Source: Ovis canadensis (Eukaryota > Chordata > Mammalia > Artiodactyla > Bovidae). From it: a stretch of DNA of 64,000 bases. The stretch is taken from the NCBI RefSeq assembly GCF_042477335.2, contig NC_091254.1, forward strand, positions 100,403,001 to 100,467,000, read 5' to 3'. The position numbers and the translations under genes were made by a program. Below, in pieces: positions 52,701 to 62,455 of the stretch. The notes under the pieces were generated by a model. It had not been told where the DNA came from. It worked only from the letters and a program-made list of their open reading frames with translations, and did no database searches. Position 1 is the stretch's first letter. Each line of letters starts with the position of its first letter.

Positions 52701-55700
52701 CTTGGAATATATTAAAAACAGAAAATTAGAGAAGCAGGTAGGTCTGGCTTTTTACCTGTGAATAGCCTTCTGGTTTCCATCGTGTCTGTGGGGACAGTTT
52801 ATACACACACTTTCTTTAGCGAATTCGAGAAGAAAAGCGAGAGGAGCGGAGGAGGAGGGAGCTGGAAAAGAAGCGCCTACGGGAAGAAGAGAAGCGGAGG
52901 CGGCGCGAGGAGGAGAGGTGCAGGAGGAGAGCAGCAGAGAAGCAGAAGAAGACAGCGGAGAAGGAAGCAAGGGTGAAGGTACCTTCCAGGGGCGCCAGAG
53001 GGCGGGCTCTGCTTAGACTGGCCTTTCAGGAAAGAGTTCCTAACTGAAAAGCTCCATGTTTGAAACCTGCTGGCTTTGTGTACACTGGCCTTTCTGTGTG
53101 CAGGCTGACTCACGACTGGTTTTGTCATTTCTTTCGTGATAGCAGCAATGGTTTCTACATCTCTTCCCCAGTTTTTTCTTTGACTGATGCATTCATTTAG
53201 CAAGGTGATTTAGGTTTTTTCTCAGTGTAACATTTACTCCCCAATTGGGGTCAGCCGTTACCTTCTTGGTATTCTACTCAGGGGACTTTAACTCAGTCTA
53301 GATTCCTACCTGTCATGCATCTTACCTGTTCTGTGAAGTGTTTACAGTCCCTTTAAGGGTTCATTAAAATCGTATAATATAAAGGGAAAAAAATGAAAGG
53401 TTAGGACCAGGTGGGAACTAGGTGGAGAGGAAAGGAAAGGAAAGAGATCACAGTTGCCATAATCGAGCAACAGGTCAGTTGCTGATAAGCTCAGTAGTCA
53501 GAAACAGAAAAGCTGATCAGAAACGCTTCCATTATCCACGAGGAGAAAACATGCCATCTCTTCAAGGGAAGTGAAGCTTTTTCTAGGCTTTTTCTCGCAT
53601 AGCTGGTCATATGGGGTCACTAGCACTGAAAGGACGGAGAAGGCAATGGGAACCCACTCCAGTACTCCTGCCTGGAAAATCCCATGGATGGAGGAGCCTG
53701 GAAGGCTGCAGTCCATGGGGTCGCTGAGGGTCGGACATGACTGACTGACTTCACTTTCCCTTTTCACTTTCATGCATTGGAGAAGGAAATGGCAACCCAC
53801 TCCAGTGTTCTTGCCTGGAGAATCCCAGGGACGGGGGAGCCTGGTGGGCTGCTGTCTGTGGTGTCACACAGCGTCGGACACGACTGAAGCAACTTAGCAG
53901 CAGCAGCAGCAGTGACTGGAACCTCTTAACGACGTGCCTGGAGAGCACACAGCCACGTGTGTTGGTCAGGACGGCTCGGCGATGCAGCGGTGGAAGCAGC
54001 CTCAGGGTCTCCCTGGTCTCGTGCAGCTGTTCCCGCTCCCGCTGCGTGTCCGCTGTGCGTTGCCCATCGTAGCCCTCCAGGGTCCCAAGCTGAGGAGGCT
54101 CCTTCTCGCATTTGCTTCCACAGTGTTTCTGATGGGGGAGGAGGTGTGTAACGCAGCAGATTGCACACTGGTTCCTAACCCTTTTGTATCTGCTGCGTTT
54201 CACTGGCCACTGAAAGGCACAGCCCCACCTAATGCCGATTTGAAGGACAGCAGAAGCACCAGGAGGAGAGCCTGAAACAGCTGATGAGCAGCACTCACGC
54301 ATGACGGTTTCTGAATACCGTCCCTTGAAATGTGTGTCCTTAAGTTTAAGGATTTGCTGAAAAGCTCAGCCTAATGGACAGTGTGGGCCAGGTTGTGTTG
54401 TGCCAGCACATCTGCTGCAAAGATAAACGCAGCACGCAAGATGAGCACGAAGTCGGACAGAGCGGTTCCTTCATCTTGGCTTTGATGGCAGCTCTTACGG
54501 ATCTATGTAGCTTTAAGGTCTCATAGCCTGATGATGCTGCTGATGAAGTTGAGGAGCCCAGTCAAGGTTATCAAGTGAAGAGGGCCTGGCATTAGGTTCA
54601 TGCCCTGGCATATAGGTAAAAGTGAAGAGTGCCCATCTTGCTTATGCCAGGGCATGAACCTGATGCCAGGCAAAGCAGGGTGTCCCCTGAAAGTAACTCA
54701 GAGTGTCTCCTGCTTGTCCACGCGGCTCAGTGTGAGCACAGCTATTCACAGCAGAAATGTAGCGGATATACTTCCTGTAACAGGCTTACATAGTCTCAAC
54801 GGTATAAAGTAACAGCCCTTGAAAGGTAGTAAAATGGAGCTGCAGTACTGTGGGAAGGGCTTTGTCACTGCAGACTCAGCTCTGTCTGACCAGAGGGGAG
54901 GAGGGTGCATCTCTAATGCAGAACTCACGCTTACAGGTGCGCAGATGTGTCTGACCTTTTCCTTTACCTTCTCAGCAAAATGTGATGGCACCAAAAGCAG
55001 TTTTTTCAACAGCTTTGGGAGTTTTTCAGGAAGAATCATTGAAATGTGTAGCCTACAGTTTTGACTATAATTTTAAGTAAGACTTAATGGTATTTGAAGT
55101 AGAACGTTTTATTTTTACATGTTTGAATATGGAATTAGAAATCAAAATAAGCCAAAGGGGGGAAAAAAAATAAGCCAAAGAAATAAAAACAAATTACGTC
55201 AGTAAAAGGAACTGTAGGACTCTTCACGTAGAGAAAGAAACCAAAACATGGGCACAGCAGGAAAAAGGCTTAGTCTTACTGGATCTGGTGAAGCAGAATC
55301 CTGGTGGCAGGTTACACCCCACTGACACGAGCCATCCACAGCTCTGTCCTCCGAGTGTCTGATCTGATCTGGGCTTCTGATCTGACAGTACGTATCCGAC
55401 TCCAAGGGGAGCCTTTTATGAGCCTGTGCTCAGTGTGGGGGTCTCTGACCTAGGATTCATCTCGGGAAATCAAATTTTAAAAAAAGGAAACCTAAAAAAT
55501 AAAATCTGTAAAGAAAGACCAAGAGAATTTGTATTGATAACCTAAAAGTGAGGAGGCAGAGAGAGGTCCTCATGGCCCTTTTTACCATAAAGAGAATACG
55601 CAGCTCAGTGGTTCATTCTCCTCAGAGCACTCAGCAGTGAGCTCAAGTTCAGGAAGGCAGCCTGGCTGCCAGAGTCACAAGTGGAATTCCTGAAAACTGT

Positions 55701-58700
55701 GCACAGTTGCAGATAATTATCTGCAAACGCGTGATCTTTTCCACGAAGCTCTGTAGGAACAGGTGTGTGCGATCAGTTTGCAAGCATGGATGTGGACTGG
55801 AGGCAGCACACATGCCCTGACTCCCGCTGTCCTCCCCGCTGCCCTCCGTGCTCCCTCCCCACTGTCCTCCCCGCTGTCCTCTGTGCTCTCTCCCCACTGT
55901 CCTCCCCACTGTCTTCCCTGCTGTCCTTCATGCTCCCTCCCCACTGTCCTCCCCGCTGTCCTGCGTGCTCCCTCCCCACTGTCCTCTGTGCGCCCACCCT
56001 GCTGTCCTCCGTGCTCCCTCCCCACTGTCCTGTGCTCCCACCCTGCTGTCATCTGTGCTCCCTCCCCACTGCCCTCCATGCTCCCTGCCCGCTGTCCTCT
56101 GTGCTCCCTCCCTGCTGTCATCCCCTCTGTCCTCTGTGCTCCCTCCCTGCTGTCCTCCCCACTGTCCTCCGTGCTCCCTCCCCCTCTGTCCTCCCCGCTG
56201 CCCTGTGTGCTCCCTCCCCCACTTCCCACACAGGGAGCTCCCCCGCCCCACCCCAGACTCACGCCCTCTCAGGATGGCTCCCTTCACCGTCTGCTCCCTG
56301 GGCACTTCCTGTCTGTGCAGGGGCCCCTTCCCTGACCCCTTGAGGAGCCATTCCTCCTCCCTCCCCCACACCTCATTGTACTTTTATTCTGTTTATCGTG
56401 TGTCTGTAGCATTGTATAACCTCCTGAGATTATCTGGCTCGCTCTTCTGTTTTCGCCACTGTGATTATGGTTCTCCCACTCCCGTGATGCCACCGCCTTG
56501 ACAAGAGTATCAAGTGTGAGGCCCAACTGTGGGCCCTCATTTCGCACAACTGCATTCCTAGCCCCGAGCCGGGGCTCTCCTTCCCAGTTCAGGGCACACA
56601 GCTCATCAAACCCTTGCTACCTCTGGAGTGATGGGAATGTCCTGTATGCTAAGAGCTAACAGGTGGCTGGGGCCCTGGATGGCTTCAGGATGGAAGCTGG
56701 TCACCAGAGAGACCAGGTGTGATTGCAGGATTAGGACTTCCAGCGCCATCCCCACCTCCCACAAGGGAAAGGGCTGGAGTCTGAGCTCAGTCATCAGTGG
56801 CCAGAGGTGCAATTGGTGATGCCTATGGAATGGCATCTCCGTGAATGTCCTGAAGTGTTGGGTTTGGAGAGCAACCTAGCTGGTGGACACACACATCCTG
56901 CTGCTGAGAGGGTGGAGGAGGGAGGCCTCAGACTGTTCCCAGGCACCACGCCCCGAGCTCTCTCCCAGCTGGCTGGGCCTGAGTTGTACTCTTCATAACA
57001 AACCAGTAATAGTAAGTAAAGTGCTTCCTGAGTCCATGAGTCGTTCTCATTCAAGAACTCCCTGAATTTATAGCCGGTCAGTCACAAGTACTGGTGACAG
57101 CCTGGGACTAGCACCTGGCCTCTGAGGGGACGGCCCCGTGGGGTCTGACCTTGACCCCAGGTAGATGGTGTCAGACATGGGTCGGCTCATAGGGCACCAG
57201 CCTGTGTTGAGAGTCGGGGAGGTGGTGTTGGAAAAACTCTTTGGTCTCAGAAATCTTGTTACGAGTTTGTGCCGGGGCCCAGCCCTGGTGGAGCCAGGGA
57301 ATTTGAAGGGTGGACGGCGTTGGCATGAGAAACACTTATTGATTGATTGATATAAGATTATTAAGAAACAATAGCGTAGTAGGAAAGTCAAGTGGAGGCA
57401 GAGGGCTGAATAGCTTGGTTTACGCGGAAGACCAATAAAATTCCAGACAAGGAATTTGCACCATCTACGTTGGGCCACCGGCGCTCGCTTGAATATCTAA
57501 GGGTGCCTCGCCTTAGGCTCCCTTTCGTGCGAGTCTTAACAGCCAGGGCAAGTAAGTAGACTTGGCGAGCCTCCGTGCCCCAGATGGGAAGTCAGCCTGA
57601 AATTAAAGTAAAGAGGAAAAGGAAAAAGAGAGAGAGAGAGAGAGACACGGGGGAAACCAGTCCAGTGACTGGCTCCGTCCTCTATTGTTCAGAAGGCCTT
57701 TTATACTTTTGATAAAACATGGAGATCAATGGGTAACATAAAGTTATGCAGCGTTAGCAGTCCAGATTCTTATCAAAAGCCAGACTTTTCTCTCTGCATA
57801 CCTAATTGTATACACAAGTCGTAGGTAATTTACATCATCTTCTGGCCAAAAGGGCCAATTAACATTTTACAGCCTTTTTTCTGATAAGGGTTTGTCAACC
57901 AGAAGGCTTATTTGTGTTGATCTTCGCAAGGTCTGGTGCCACTCTCAGAAAGCACTAAATAAAGTTACATTCTTACGCAGCAAAGATACAGCAACTTATA
58001 ACAAGTAGAGGGAGTACAGTGATTTATAGCAAAAGAGAAGCAATTAACTCAAAAGTCTAGTGTTGCTAACATCAAAACTACTATGTATCTTTTTCTACAT
58101 CCTGCTTACATTGAGTAACATCCTTCCAGGTGCCTAAAAGATAAAGAATATGGAGGTCTGGCAGCAGTCATTGAGTCAACAGTGAAAACCCTCTACCGAT
58201 ATAATTTTTAACTCTTTAGAAAAGGCTCTGTATCTTTAAGATGCTTTTAAGCTTTGTGCCTCTCGCGGTTGGGGGGCTGTAAGCAATTCACAAGCTGTAA
58301 GCGGTCTGGGGAACCTGTTAGGCAAGCTAGAGAGCTATCAGAGGGGTTTTAACTGAAACATCCCTTTCAAATGCAGAAGACTAAAGCCCTGATTTGACTT
58401 TTTCCGGAGAATATCAGAAGAGTGGAAAAGCAGGCAGATTCTTATTTTTTAGGGGGTGGATGCTCAGGAAATTCCAGGGAGGAAACCTGAGGTCTGATTA
58501 GCCTTGCCCTCAGAGCTCTTGCCGTATGACCTTGTCACGGGTGGAATTCCTCACGCTGGCTCCCGGCAAGTTTGTAGGTGCATGAACTACTAGTTGGATG
58601 GATGGAGACATTGCATTTTCCTGTGGTTTCATATATTACTTTTTAAACTAAAAAAAGATAGACTGTTACCGGAAAGGATTCTCCATAGGCAGGTAACCGC

Positions 58701-60593
58701 TGATGAGAAGCAACTTTCACAGTTGTGTCTGACAGTCTGTATTTCATTCTTAAATGATCACACTTAGTAAAGTATGTCTGTGTATAGTTTTTGTATACCA
58801 CAACTTAAGTGAGTTCACTTTTATAAATGAGAGCAAAATTCTTACATGTAGACTTAAGTTCATGACTCTGCCTGTGGTGCCAAAGTTCAAAGAGTAAGAA
58901 CAGAAGGGAGGTCCAACTTCATACCAGAAGCAGTGTATCAGCGTTACTCTAAGTCTGCTACAGGAAAGAGAGCAGGGGGCATTTTGAAAACTATTCTCAA
59001 AGTCATCAACAGTAAGACATCTTTAAAAAGTTTTTTTCTGTATTATAAAAATAATACGTGTTCATTTTAGAAAAGCTAGAACCTATAGATGAAAGGAAAA
59101 TCATTTCATTTCTGCTAACTGAAAATGGTAGCACTATTGCATGCCTGTTAGACATTTTTTTACTAATATATCTGAGTCAACATGTAAATAGGAATCAGAT
59201 CATTCTGCTTTGTAACAGTCTCTTCATTTATATAATATCGTTTTATCACATTATCCTAAATTGTTTTTCATAACTACAAAGTACCTCATTGACTGAATGT
59301 TCTTGTGTATATTTAACCAAAAACCTGTTCATTGGATCTGTAGCTTATGTGTTTTGCTATTCAAACATTTGGGCTTGATATCGGTATATATTTTAAATTA
59401 TTTATTAAATACTTTGTTTTTAATATACTGTTAAAGTGGTATTTTACTAGCATTATAATTTCTCAGCTTCTCAAAAAACCAGAAAAGGGAGAGGAGCCGA
59501 GCACCGAGAAACCAAAAGGAAGAGTGGAGGAGGCTGAGCCTGGAGACGGGAGGTGGGAGCCCTGTCCTCGTGGGGTGGTCCTGAAGCCCCAGCCCTCAGA
59601 GGGCTCGCTGGAGGAGCTGCGGGAGAGGTGAGCCGAGCTCTTGTTTCTCTGACCGTGTTCCGCACCTCAAGTTGTCATCAAGCTGTGGTCCTATCGCCTT
59701 CTGCAGTGTGCGTGAATGCTTGTATTCCGTGAACATGCCTGGAATTCAGGAGCCTCTCTGGGACGCGTGTGTGCACACCTTTGTCTCTGTGGTCAGGGTC
59801 GTGCTGACGGTGAACCGTCCATCTGCAGCCCCGAGGCTGCCTTCCAGCAGGGGGTGTCCTGTTTTTGAATTAATTTTAGCTCTGCTTGGAACAGAAACTC
59901 AAACTGTAAATAACAGTTCTGTGTCATGATGGATGTTCATCTGATCTACTAGGAAAGTCCCTTGATTACTTCTAGTCTCATTTGCTTTATCTGTAAAACA
60001 AAACAGAGGGTTATATTTACTAGGAACTATAAGAATGTGTGTGTGCGTATCGTGGCTTAGTGCCTATCACATGCATGTCACTCAAGCCTAAGAGTGAACG
60101 TTGCTACTGCTCTCGTTTATTCATCTTCTCTGAAGTTTCTTATTGAGCACCTGTCGCGTGCCCCTCACGTGCAAACCTGCACAGCAGTGGTGAGCAGACT
60201 GCATGTTCCCTGCCTGTTTTTGAACTGGTAGTCTGGGAGGGAAGACAGATAATTGTCAGGCAGTTTATGTAAGGTTACTGATAATTTGTGTTGAATCACA
60301 GGTCACAGAATGACAGTGATAAAGAGCAAAGGGATAAGGAGAGAAGATCCCGAGAAAAAGAGCTTGAAGCACAACGATGCCACTTGGATGACAGGAGACA
60401 CAGAGCCCGCTACGAGCTGGAGGAATGTTTGGGAAGAAACGGAGAAGAGCTGGCGAGCGGGAAGGGGTCGGCCGCAGACAGAGGGAGGAGAGGGAGCCAG
60501 GAGAGGGGCTGCCCTGTGGAAGCGGCAGAGAGGCCAGGCAGGGAGAAGAGTGAAGACCGGCCGGCACCCAGGAAGGAGCGCACGGGGAGCAAG
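42303..60593 (+). CDS. UPF3A: UPF3A gene, 9 of about 10 coding exons; 3' end outside window
   Basis: Exons 42303-42506, 44500-44606, 46229-46335, 47530-47628, 47747-47857, 52682-52737, 52820-52978, 59467-59627 and 60302-60593 join in frame to 432 codons and match human UPF3A (476 residues) as I recall it. The conserved UPF3 domain, an RRM-like fold that binds UPF2, starts at [19 protein letters not shown] (residue 69). It is followed by a long basic/acidic coiled region rich in R, E and K (about 229-281) and a divergent C-terminal part. In the literature UPF3A acts with UPF2/UPF1 in nonsense-mediated decay and is described both as a weak activator and as an antagonist relative to UPF3B. The final exon, about 42 residues in human with the exon-junction-complex binding motif, was not found up to 64000, so it must lie beyond the window or be lost. 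Confidence 0.95.
42316..42501 (+). other. Out-of-frame overlapping ORF inside UPF3A exon 1
   Basis: The second AUG of the UPF3A reading region, 13 nt after the first, is in the +1 frame with an optimal context (A at -3, G at +4), whereas the true start has C at both positions. The frame stays open for 61 codons (begins [18 protein letters not shown]) and stops at TGA 42499-42501, just before the donor. It is probably only a leaky-scanning by-product. No family is recognised. Confidence 0.35.
42662..42863 (+). mobile_element. Bov-tA SINE, plus strand (UPF3A intron 1)
   Basis: GGTGGCTCAGCGGGCAGAGG to GTCGGACGAGACTGAGCGAC. CpG-rich for a SINE, consistent with its position in a CpG island. Confidence 0.92.
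43173..43600 (-). mobile_element. BovB LINE 3' fragment, minus strand (UPF3A intron 1)
   Basis: GTTGTTCAGTCGCCCAGTCG, then antisense BovB reverse-transcriptase C-terminus. It faces the plus-strand BovB at 43668. Confidence 0.9.
43668..44459 (+). mobile_element. BovB LINE 3' half, plus strand (UPF3A intron 1)
   Basis: Starts at the RYADD motif (AGATATGCAGATGACACC) and runs to the tail CTGAACTGAACTGAACTGAA. Frames are broken. It ends about 40 bp before the exon 2 acceptor. Confidence 0.93.
44500..44606 (+). CDS. UPF3A: UPF3A coding exon 2 (residues 69-103, splits 104)
   Basis: Acceptor CTCACCAG, donor GTGAGA. Encodes [20 protein letters not shown] through [10 protein letters not shown], the first strand and helix of the UPF3 domain. 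The end of a BovB element lies only about 40 bp upstream. Confidence 0.95.
44757..44786. repeat. Poly(A) then (GA)n microsatellite
   Basis: A run of A followed by repeated GA in UPF3A intron 2. Confidence 0.85.
44787..45570. other. UPF3A intron 2, nothing recognised
   Basis: AT-rich intronic sequence with no supported gene or repeat. Confidence 0.4.
45575..45740 (+). mobile_element. MIR SINE (UPF3A intron 2)
   Basis: TGGAATCCCAGCCCCACC, TTCTCATCCATGAAATGGGGCTG follow the MIR core. Confidence 0.7.
46229..46335 (+). CDS. UPF3A: UPF3A coding exon 3 (residues 104-139, splits 140)
   Basis: Acceptor TCTTTCAG, donor GTTGGG. Encodes [20 protein letters not shown] through DGYIFIDSK, containing the RNP-like YINF strand of the RRM-like fold. 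Confidence 0.95.
46675..46755 (+). mobile_element. L2 fragment (UPF3A intron 3)
   Basis: TGTACTAGGCATTATGGACAC and GACATTGTCCCTGTCTG follow the L2 3' region. Confidence 0.55.
47210..47330 (-). mobile_element. Old L1M fragment (UPF3A intron 3)
   Basis: GGTTTATTGAGGTATAAGTTACATATGG and TAATATATCCAGTCATGTAACC match the antisense L1M tail. Confidence 0.6.
47530..47628 (+). CDS. UPF3A: UPF3A coding exon 4 (residues 140-172), likely cassette exon
   Basis: 99 nt, phase 1 at both ends, encoding [20 protein letters not shown] then [12 protein letters not shown]. The acceptor is TGTTGAAG (A at -3, suboptimal); the donor is GTGAGC. Human UPF3A has a described short isoform lacking about 33 residues at this position, which fits in-frame skipping of this exon. 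Confidence 0.94.
47747..47857 (+). CDS. UPF3A: UPF3A coding exon 5 (residues 173-209, splits 210)
   Basis: Acceptor ATTTACAG. Encodes [20 protein letters not shown] through KTRELI. The donor is GTCTGT, which departs from consensus at +3 and +4. The join to exon 6 keeps frame. Confidence 0.93.
47858..49660. other. UPF3A intron 5 left part, no gene
   Basis: 48480-48700 is pyrimidine-rich and 48890-49500 is GC-rich. Neither shows a recognisable exon or repeat family. Confidence 0.4.
49663..51120. repeat. Complex (CA)n array, about 1.45 kb (UPF3A intron 5)
   Basis: Nearly uninterrupted CACACA with recurring interruptions CCACACACAC, CACTGACACAC, CAGACACAC and CCATACACAC, giving a loose higher-order pattern rather than a pure microsatellite. 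Long open frames on both strands are artefacts of the dinucleotide. Confidence 0.97.
51662..51872 (+). mobile_element. Bov-tA SINE, plus strand (UPF3A intron 5)
   Basis: GGCTTCTCTGATGGTTCAGT to GAGTCAGACATGACTGTGCA. Confidence 0.92.
52090..52372 (-). mobile_element. MER2-like Tigger MITE (UPF3A intron 5)
   Basis: GTGGATACCAAAATCTGTGG, TTTGCATACAGCTTGCACAC, GGATTACTTATAATACCTGA and GGATGTGAGGGCCGTCTGT match the TcMar-Tigger MER2 outline read from its far end. It stops about 310 bp upstream of exon 6. Confidence 0.75.
52682..52737 (+). CDS. UPF3A: UPF3A coding exon 6 (residues 210-228)
   Basis: 56 nt. Acceptor TTATTTTAG, donor GTAGGT. Encodes [18 protein letters not shown] after the split Ala210 codon. 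Confidence 0.95.
52820..52978 (+). CDS. UPF3A: UPF3A coding exon 7 (residues 229-281), charged helix
   Basis: Acceptor TTCTTTAG, donor GTACCT. Encodes an almost uninterrupted run of Arg, Glu and Lys (begins [19 protein letters not shown]), predicted as a long single helix or coiled coil. Intron 6 is only 82 bp. Confidence 0.95.
53632..53913 (+). mobile_element. BOV-A2 dimeric SINE (UPF3A intron 7)
   Basis: Two monomers: GGAGAAGGCAATGGGAACCC to GACTGACTTCACTTTCCC, then ATTGGAGAAGGAAATGGC to ACACGACTGAAGCAACTTAG, ending in an AGC repeat tail. Confidence 0.93.
53914..54583. other. UPF3A intron 7, no gene
   Basis: 53940-54130 resembles an old mammalian repeat (CACGTGTGTTGGTCAGGACGG) of undetermined family. 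Otherwise nothing. Confidence 0.4.
54584..54671 (+). ncRNA. Candidate 88-nt hairpin, 29-bp stem (UPF3A intron 7)
   Basis: Arms 54584-54612 and 54643-54671 are reverse complements over 29 bp except for one position, which is a G-U wobble in RNA. The loop is 30 nt. It starts GCCTGGCATT and ends ATGCCAGGC. It lies in sense orientation in UPF3A and is microRNA-precursor sized, but a dead palindromic transposon end is equally possible. No known microRNA recognised. Confidence 0.4.
54672..55820. other. UPF3A intron 7, no gene
   Basis: No supported exon, RNA gene or repeat family. 55140-55190 is A/G-rich. Confidence 0.4.
55825..56225 (+). repeat. Pyrimidine-rich minisatellite (UPF3A intron 7)
   Basis: Units start TGCTCCCTCCCC and contain one to three ACTGTCCTCCCC-like 12-mers before an 11-mer closing (for example GCTGTCCTCTG), giving unit lengths of mostly 23, 35 or 47 bp. 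The + strand is almost purely C/T/G with few A. Confidence 0.93.
56226..57263. other. UPF3A intron 7, no gene
   Basis: No repeat or gene recognised, apart from possible short old fragments. Confidence 0.4.
57270..58568 (-). mobile_element. Solo LTR of a ruminant class II ERV (BTLTR1-like), minus strand
   Basis: 1299 bp with termini TGCCGGG...CCCGGCA and a perfect 6-bp target duplication AGTTTG at 57264-57269 and 58569-58574. On the minus strand a TATAAAAGG box lies at 57705-57697. Six-base duplications are typical of class II elements. No primer-binding site or internal gene remains. It is antisense to UPF3A. Confidence 0.88.
58575..59466. other. UPF3A intron 7 right part, no gene
   Basis: AT-rich. 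No supported feature. Confidence 0.4.
59467..59627 (+). CDS. UPF3A: UPF3A coding exon 8 (residues 282-334, splits 335)
   Basis: Acceptor TTTCTCAG, donor GTGAGC. Encodes [20 protein letters not shown] through SLEELRE. The first part matches human [11 protein letters not shown]; the rest is diverged and probably disordered. Confidence 0.94.
59945..60095 (+). mobile_element. MIR-like fragment (UPF3A intron 8)
   Basis: GTCTCATTTGCTTTATCTGTAAAACA and TAGTGCCTATCACATGC resemble the MIR tail. Confidence 0.45.
60115..60275 (+). mobile_element. L2 fragment (UPF3A intron 8)
   Basis: TTATTGAGCACCTGTCGCG, AGCAGTGGTGAGCAGACTGC and GAAGACAGATAATTGTC follow the L2 3' region. It ends about 27 bp before exon 9. 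Confidence 0.65.
60302..60593 (+). CDS. UPF3A: UPF3A coding exon 9 (residues 335-432)
   Basis: Acceptor AATCACAG. Encodes a polar, disordered region beginning [20 protein letters not shown] and ending [10 protein letters not shown]. The end at AAG is placed by the human exon boundary (after KERLANK); the following GTTCTT is a poor donor. If it is not used the frame runs on for 19 residues to a stop at 60651-60653. Confidence 0.88.
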
Positions 60594-60653
60594 GTTCTTT
60601 TATTCTTCGGGGATAATCTTCCATTCATTTCCTCTGCTGAGAGTATAAACTAG

Positions 60654-61044
60654 AATCCTGCAGGCTTACAGCTGCTTTTCCGAACAAAAATGTTTTATTT
60701 AACCAAGTGTCTTGAGGTGTCTTGAGATGTAGGACCACAGGCTCTGACAGTGTCTTAGGGCTCCCTGTCCTGAAAGGCTATGTCTGTAGAGCAGTGATTC
60801 TTGTCAAGTGAGATGGTACCAGGGTCTGAGATGAAACCAGCATCTCCTTTACCCAGAGAACTGATTTCTTTTTTTAACCAAGAAAGGAAAAAAGAAAAAC
60901 CCACGAAACCCTTTTATTTAGCATAAAACTGCACATTCACACTATTTGCCTAAGAATAAGTGATGGAAAGATTATCTGTTTTTCCCCTAGGACAGTAAGG
61001 AGAATATGATATGCCTTGGTGCTTCCTTTTACATTAGTAACAGT
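60654..61044. other. After UPF3A exon 9, no gene
   Basis: No AATAAA was found in this stretch and no exon was recognised. Confidence 0.45.
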
Positions 61045-62455
61045 GTTCTGATTTTTAAATTGAAGTTCAGCTGGTTTACAATACTGTGCTAGTTTCAGGC
61101 GTGCTGCGAACTGGCTGTTTTTCCAGGTTATAGTCCATGACAGGCTCACACAAGATCCTGAGTGCAGCGCCTGTGCTGTACAGCGAACCCTCGTTGCTCA
61201 TCTGTTTTATGTTTAGTAGCTCGTATCTGTTAGGCCCGTACTCCTGTTTGTCCCTCCCTCTTTCCTTCTCTCCCTTGATAATCGTAAGTTTGTTTTCTAT
61301 GAATGTGGGTCTATTTCTGTTTTGTATATAGATTCATATGTGTTACTTTCAGAGTCTACATATAAGTGGTAATCACATAGTCACTTTCGCTGTCTGACTT
61401 ACTTCACCTAGTACGGTTCTCTAGGTTCATCCACGTTGCTGCAGATGCTCATTATTTCATTCTTTTTACGGCTGAGTAATATTCCATAGTAAATATGTAC
61501 CACGTCTTCTTTACCCGCTCATCTGTCAGTGGGCACTTAAGTTGCTTCCATACCTTGACTACAGCAAGTCTCCCACATGAGAACAAATTCCGATCAGGAG
61601 TGTGTTTAAGTCCAGTTTGTTCATAAGTCCAGCAGAATTAGCCCAGGAGCCCAGCTGACACAATCGGCTCTGCAGCACTGTGTTGTAATAGGCTTATAGT
61701 ACTTTTCACACAAGCGACACCTAAGGCTGTTGAGCTATATGAGCTGTTTATGGAGTTTGGATATTAACCCCTTGCTGGTCGCATCATTGGTGAATATTTC
61801 CTCCCATTCTGTAGGGTTTTTTTATTGGTGGTTTCCTTTGCTGTGCAAAAGCATCAGTTTAATTAGGTCTCATTTGTTTATTTTCTTTTGCTTTGGGAGA
61901 CCTAAGAAAACATTGCTACGATTTGTCAGAGGATGTTTTGCCTGTGTCCTCTTCTAGGAGTTTTATGTCATGTCTTATATTTAGGTCTTTAAACAATTTT
62001 GAGCTTATTTTTGTGCACGGTGTGAGGGAATGTTCTCATTTCAGCGATTTGTGTGTGGCTGTCCAGCTCCCCCAATGCCCCTTGCTGCTGAGACTGTCTT
62101 TTCTCCATTGGGTATTCTTGCCTCCTTGGGCTTAGTTAACTATGGATGTGTGGGTTTACTTCTGGGCTCTACTCTGTTCCATTGGTCCCTATGTCTGGTT
62201 CTGCACTATAATGTTTTGATTACTGGGGTTTGGTAGTGTAGTCTGACATCTGAAAGGGCTACACCTTCAGTTTTGTTATGTCAGGATTGCCTGGGCAGTT
62301 CTGGGAGGTTTGTGGTTCTCTATAAATTTAAGGATTATGTATTCTAGTTCTGTGAGAAATATCATGGGTGTTTTGATAGGGATTGCATTACATCTGTAGG
62401 TTGCTTTGGCTAGTGTGGCCGTTTTAGCAGTGTTAATTTTTCTGATCCAAGAGTG
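61045..62455 (-). mobile_element. Bovine-type L1 fragment, minus strand
   Basis: GAAGTTCAGCTGGTTTACAA, CTGAGTAATATTCCATAG, CCCATTCTGTAGGG and GGATTACTGGGGTTTGGTAG give the antisense 3' half of L1 ORF2 plus 3' UTR. It ends abruptly near the minisatellite. Confidence 0.85.

Noticed and set aside
55717-56371. Ser/Pro-rich and Gly/Glu-rich ORFs of 147-217 codons
   Set aside because: Translations of the pyrimidine minisatellite, open in several frames on both strands.
57068-57478. 136-codon minus-strand ORF as an ERV gene
   Set aside because: It lies mostly in the end of a solo LTR and flanking intron, where no viral gene is expected.
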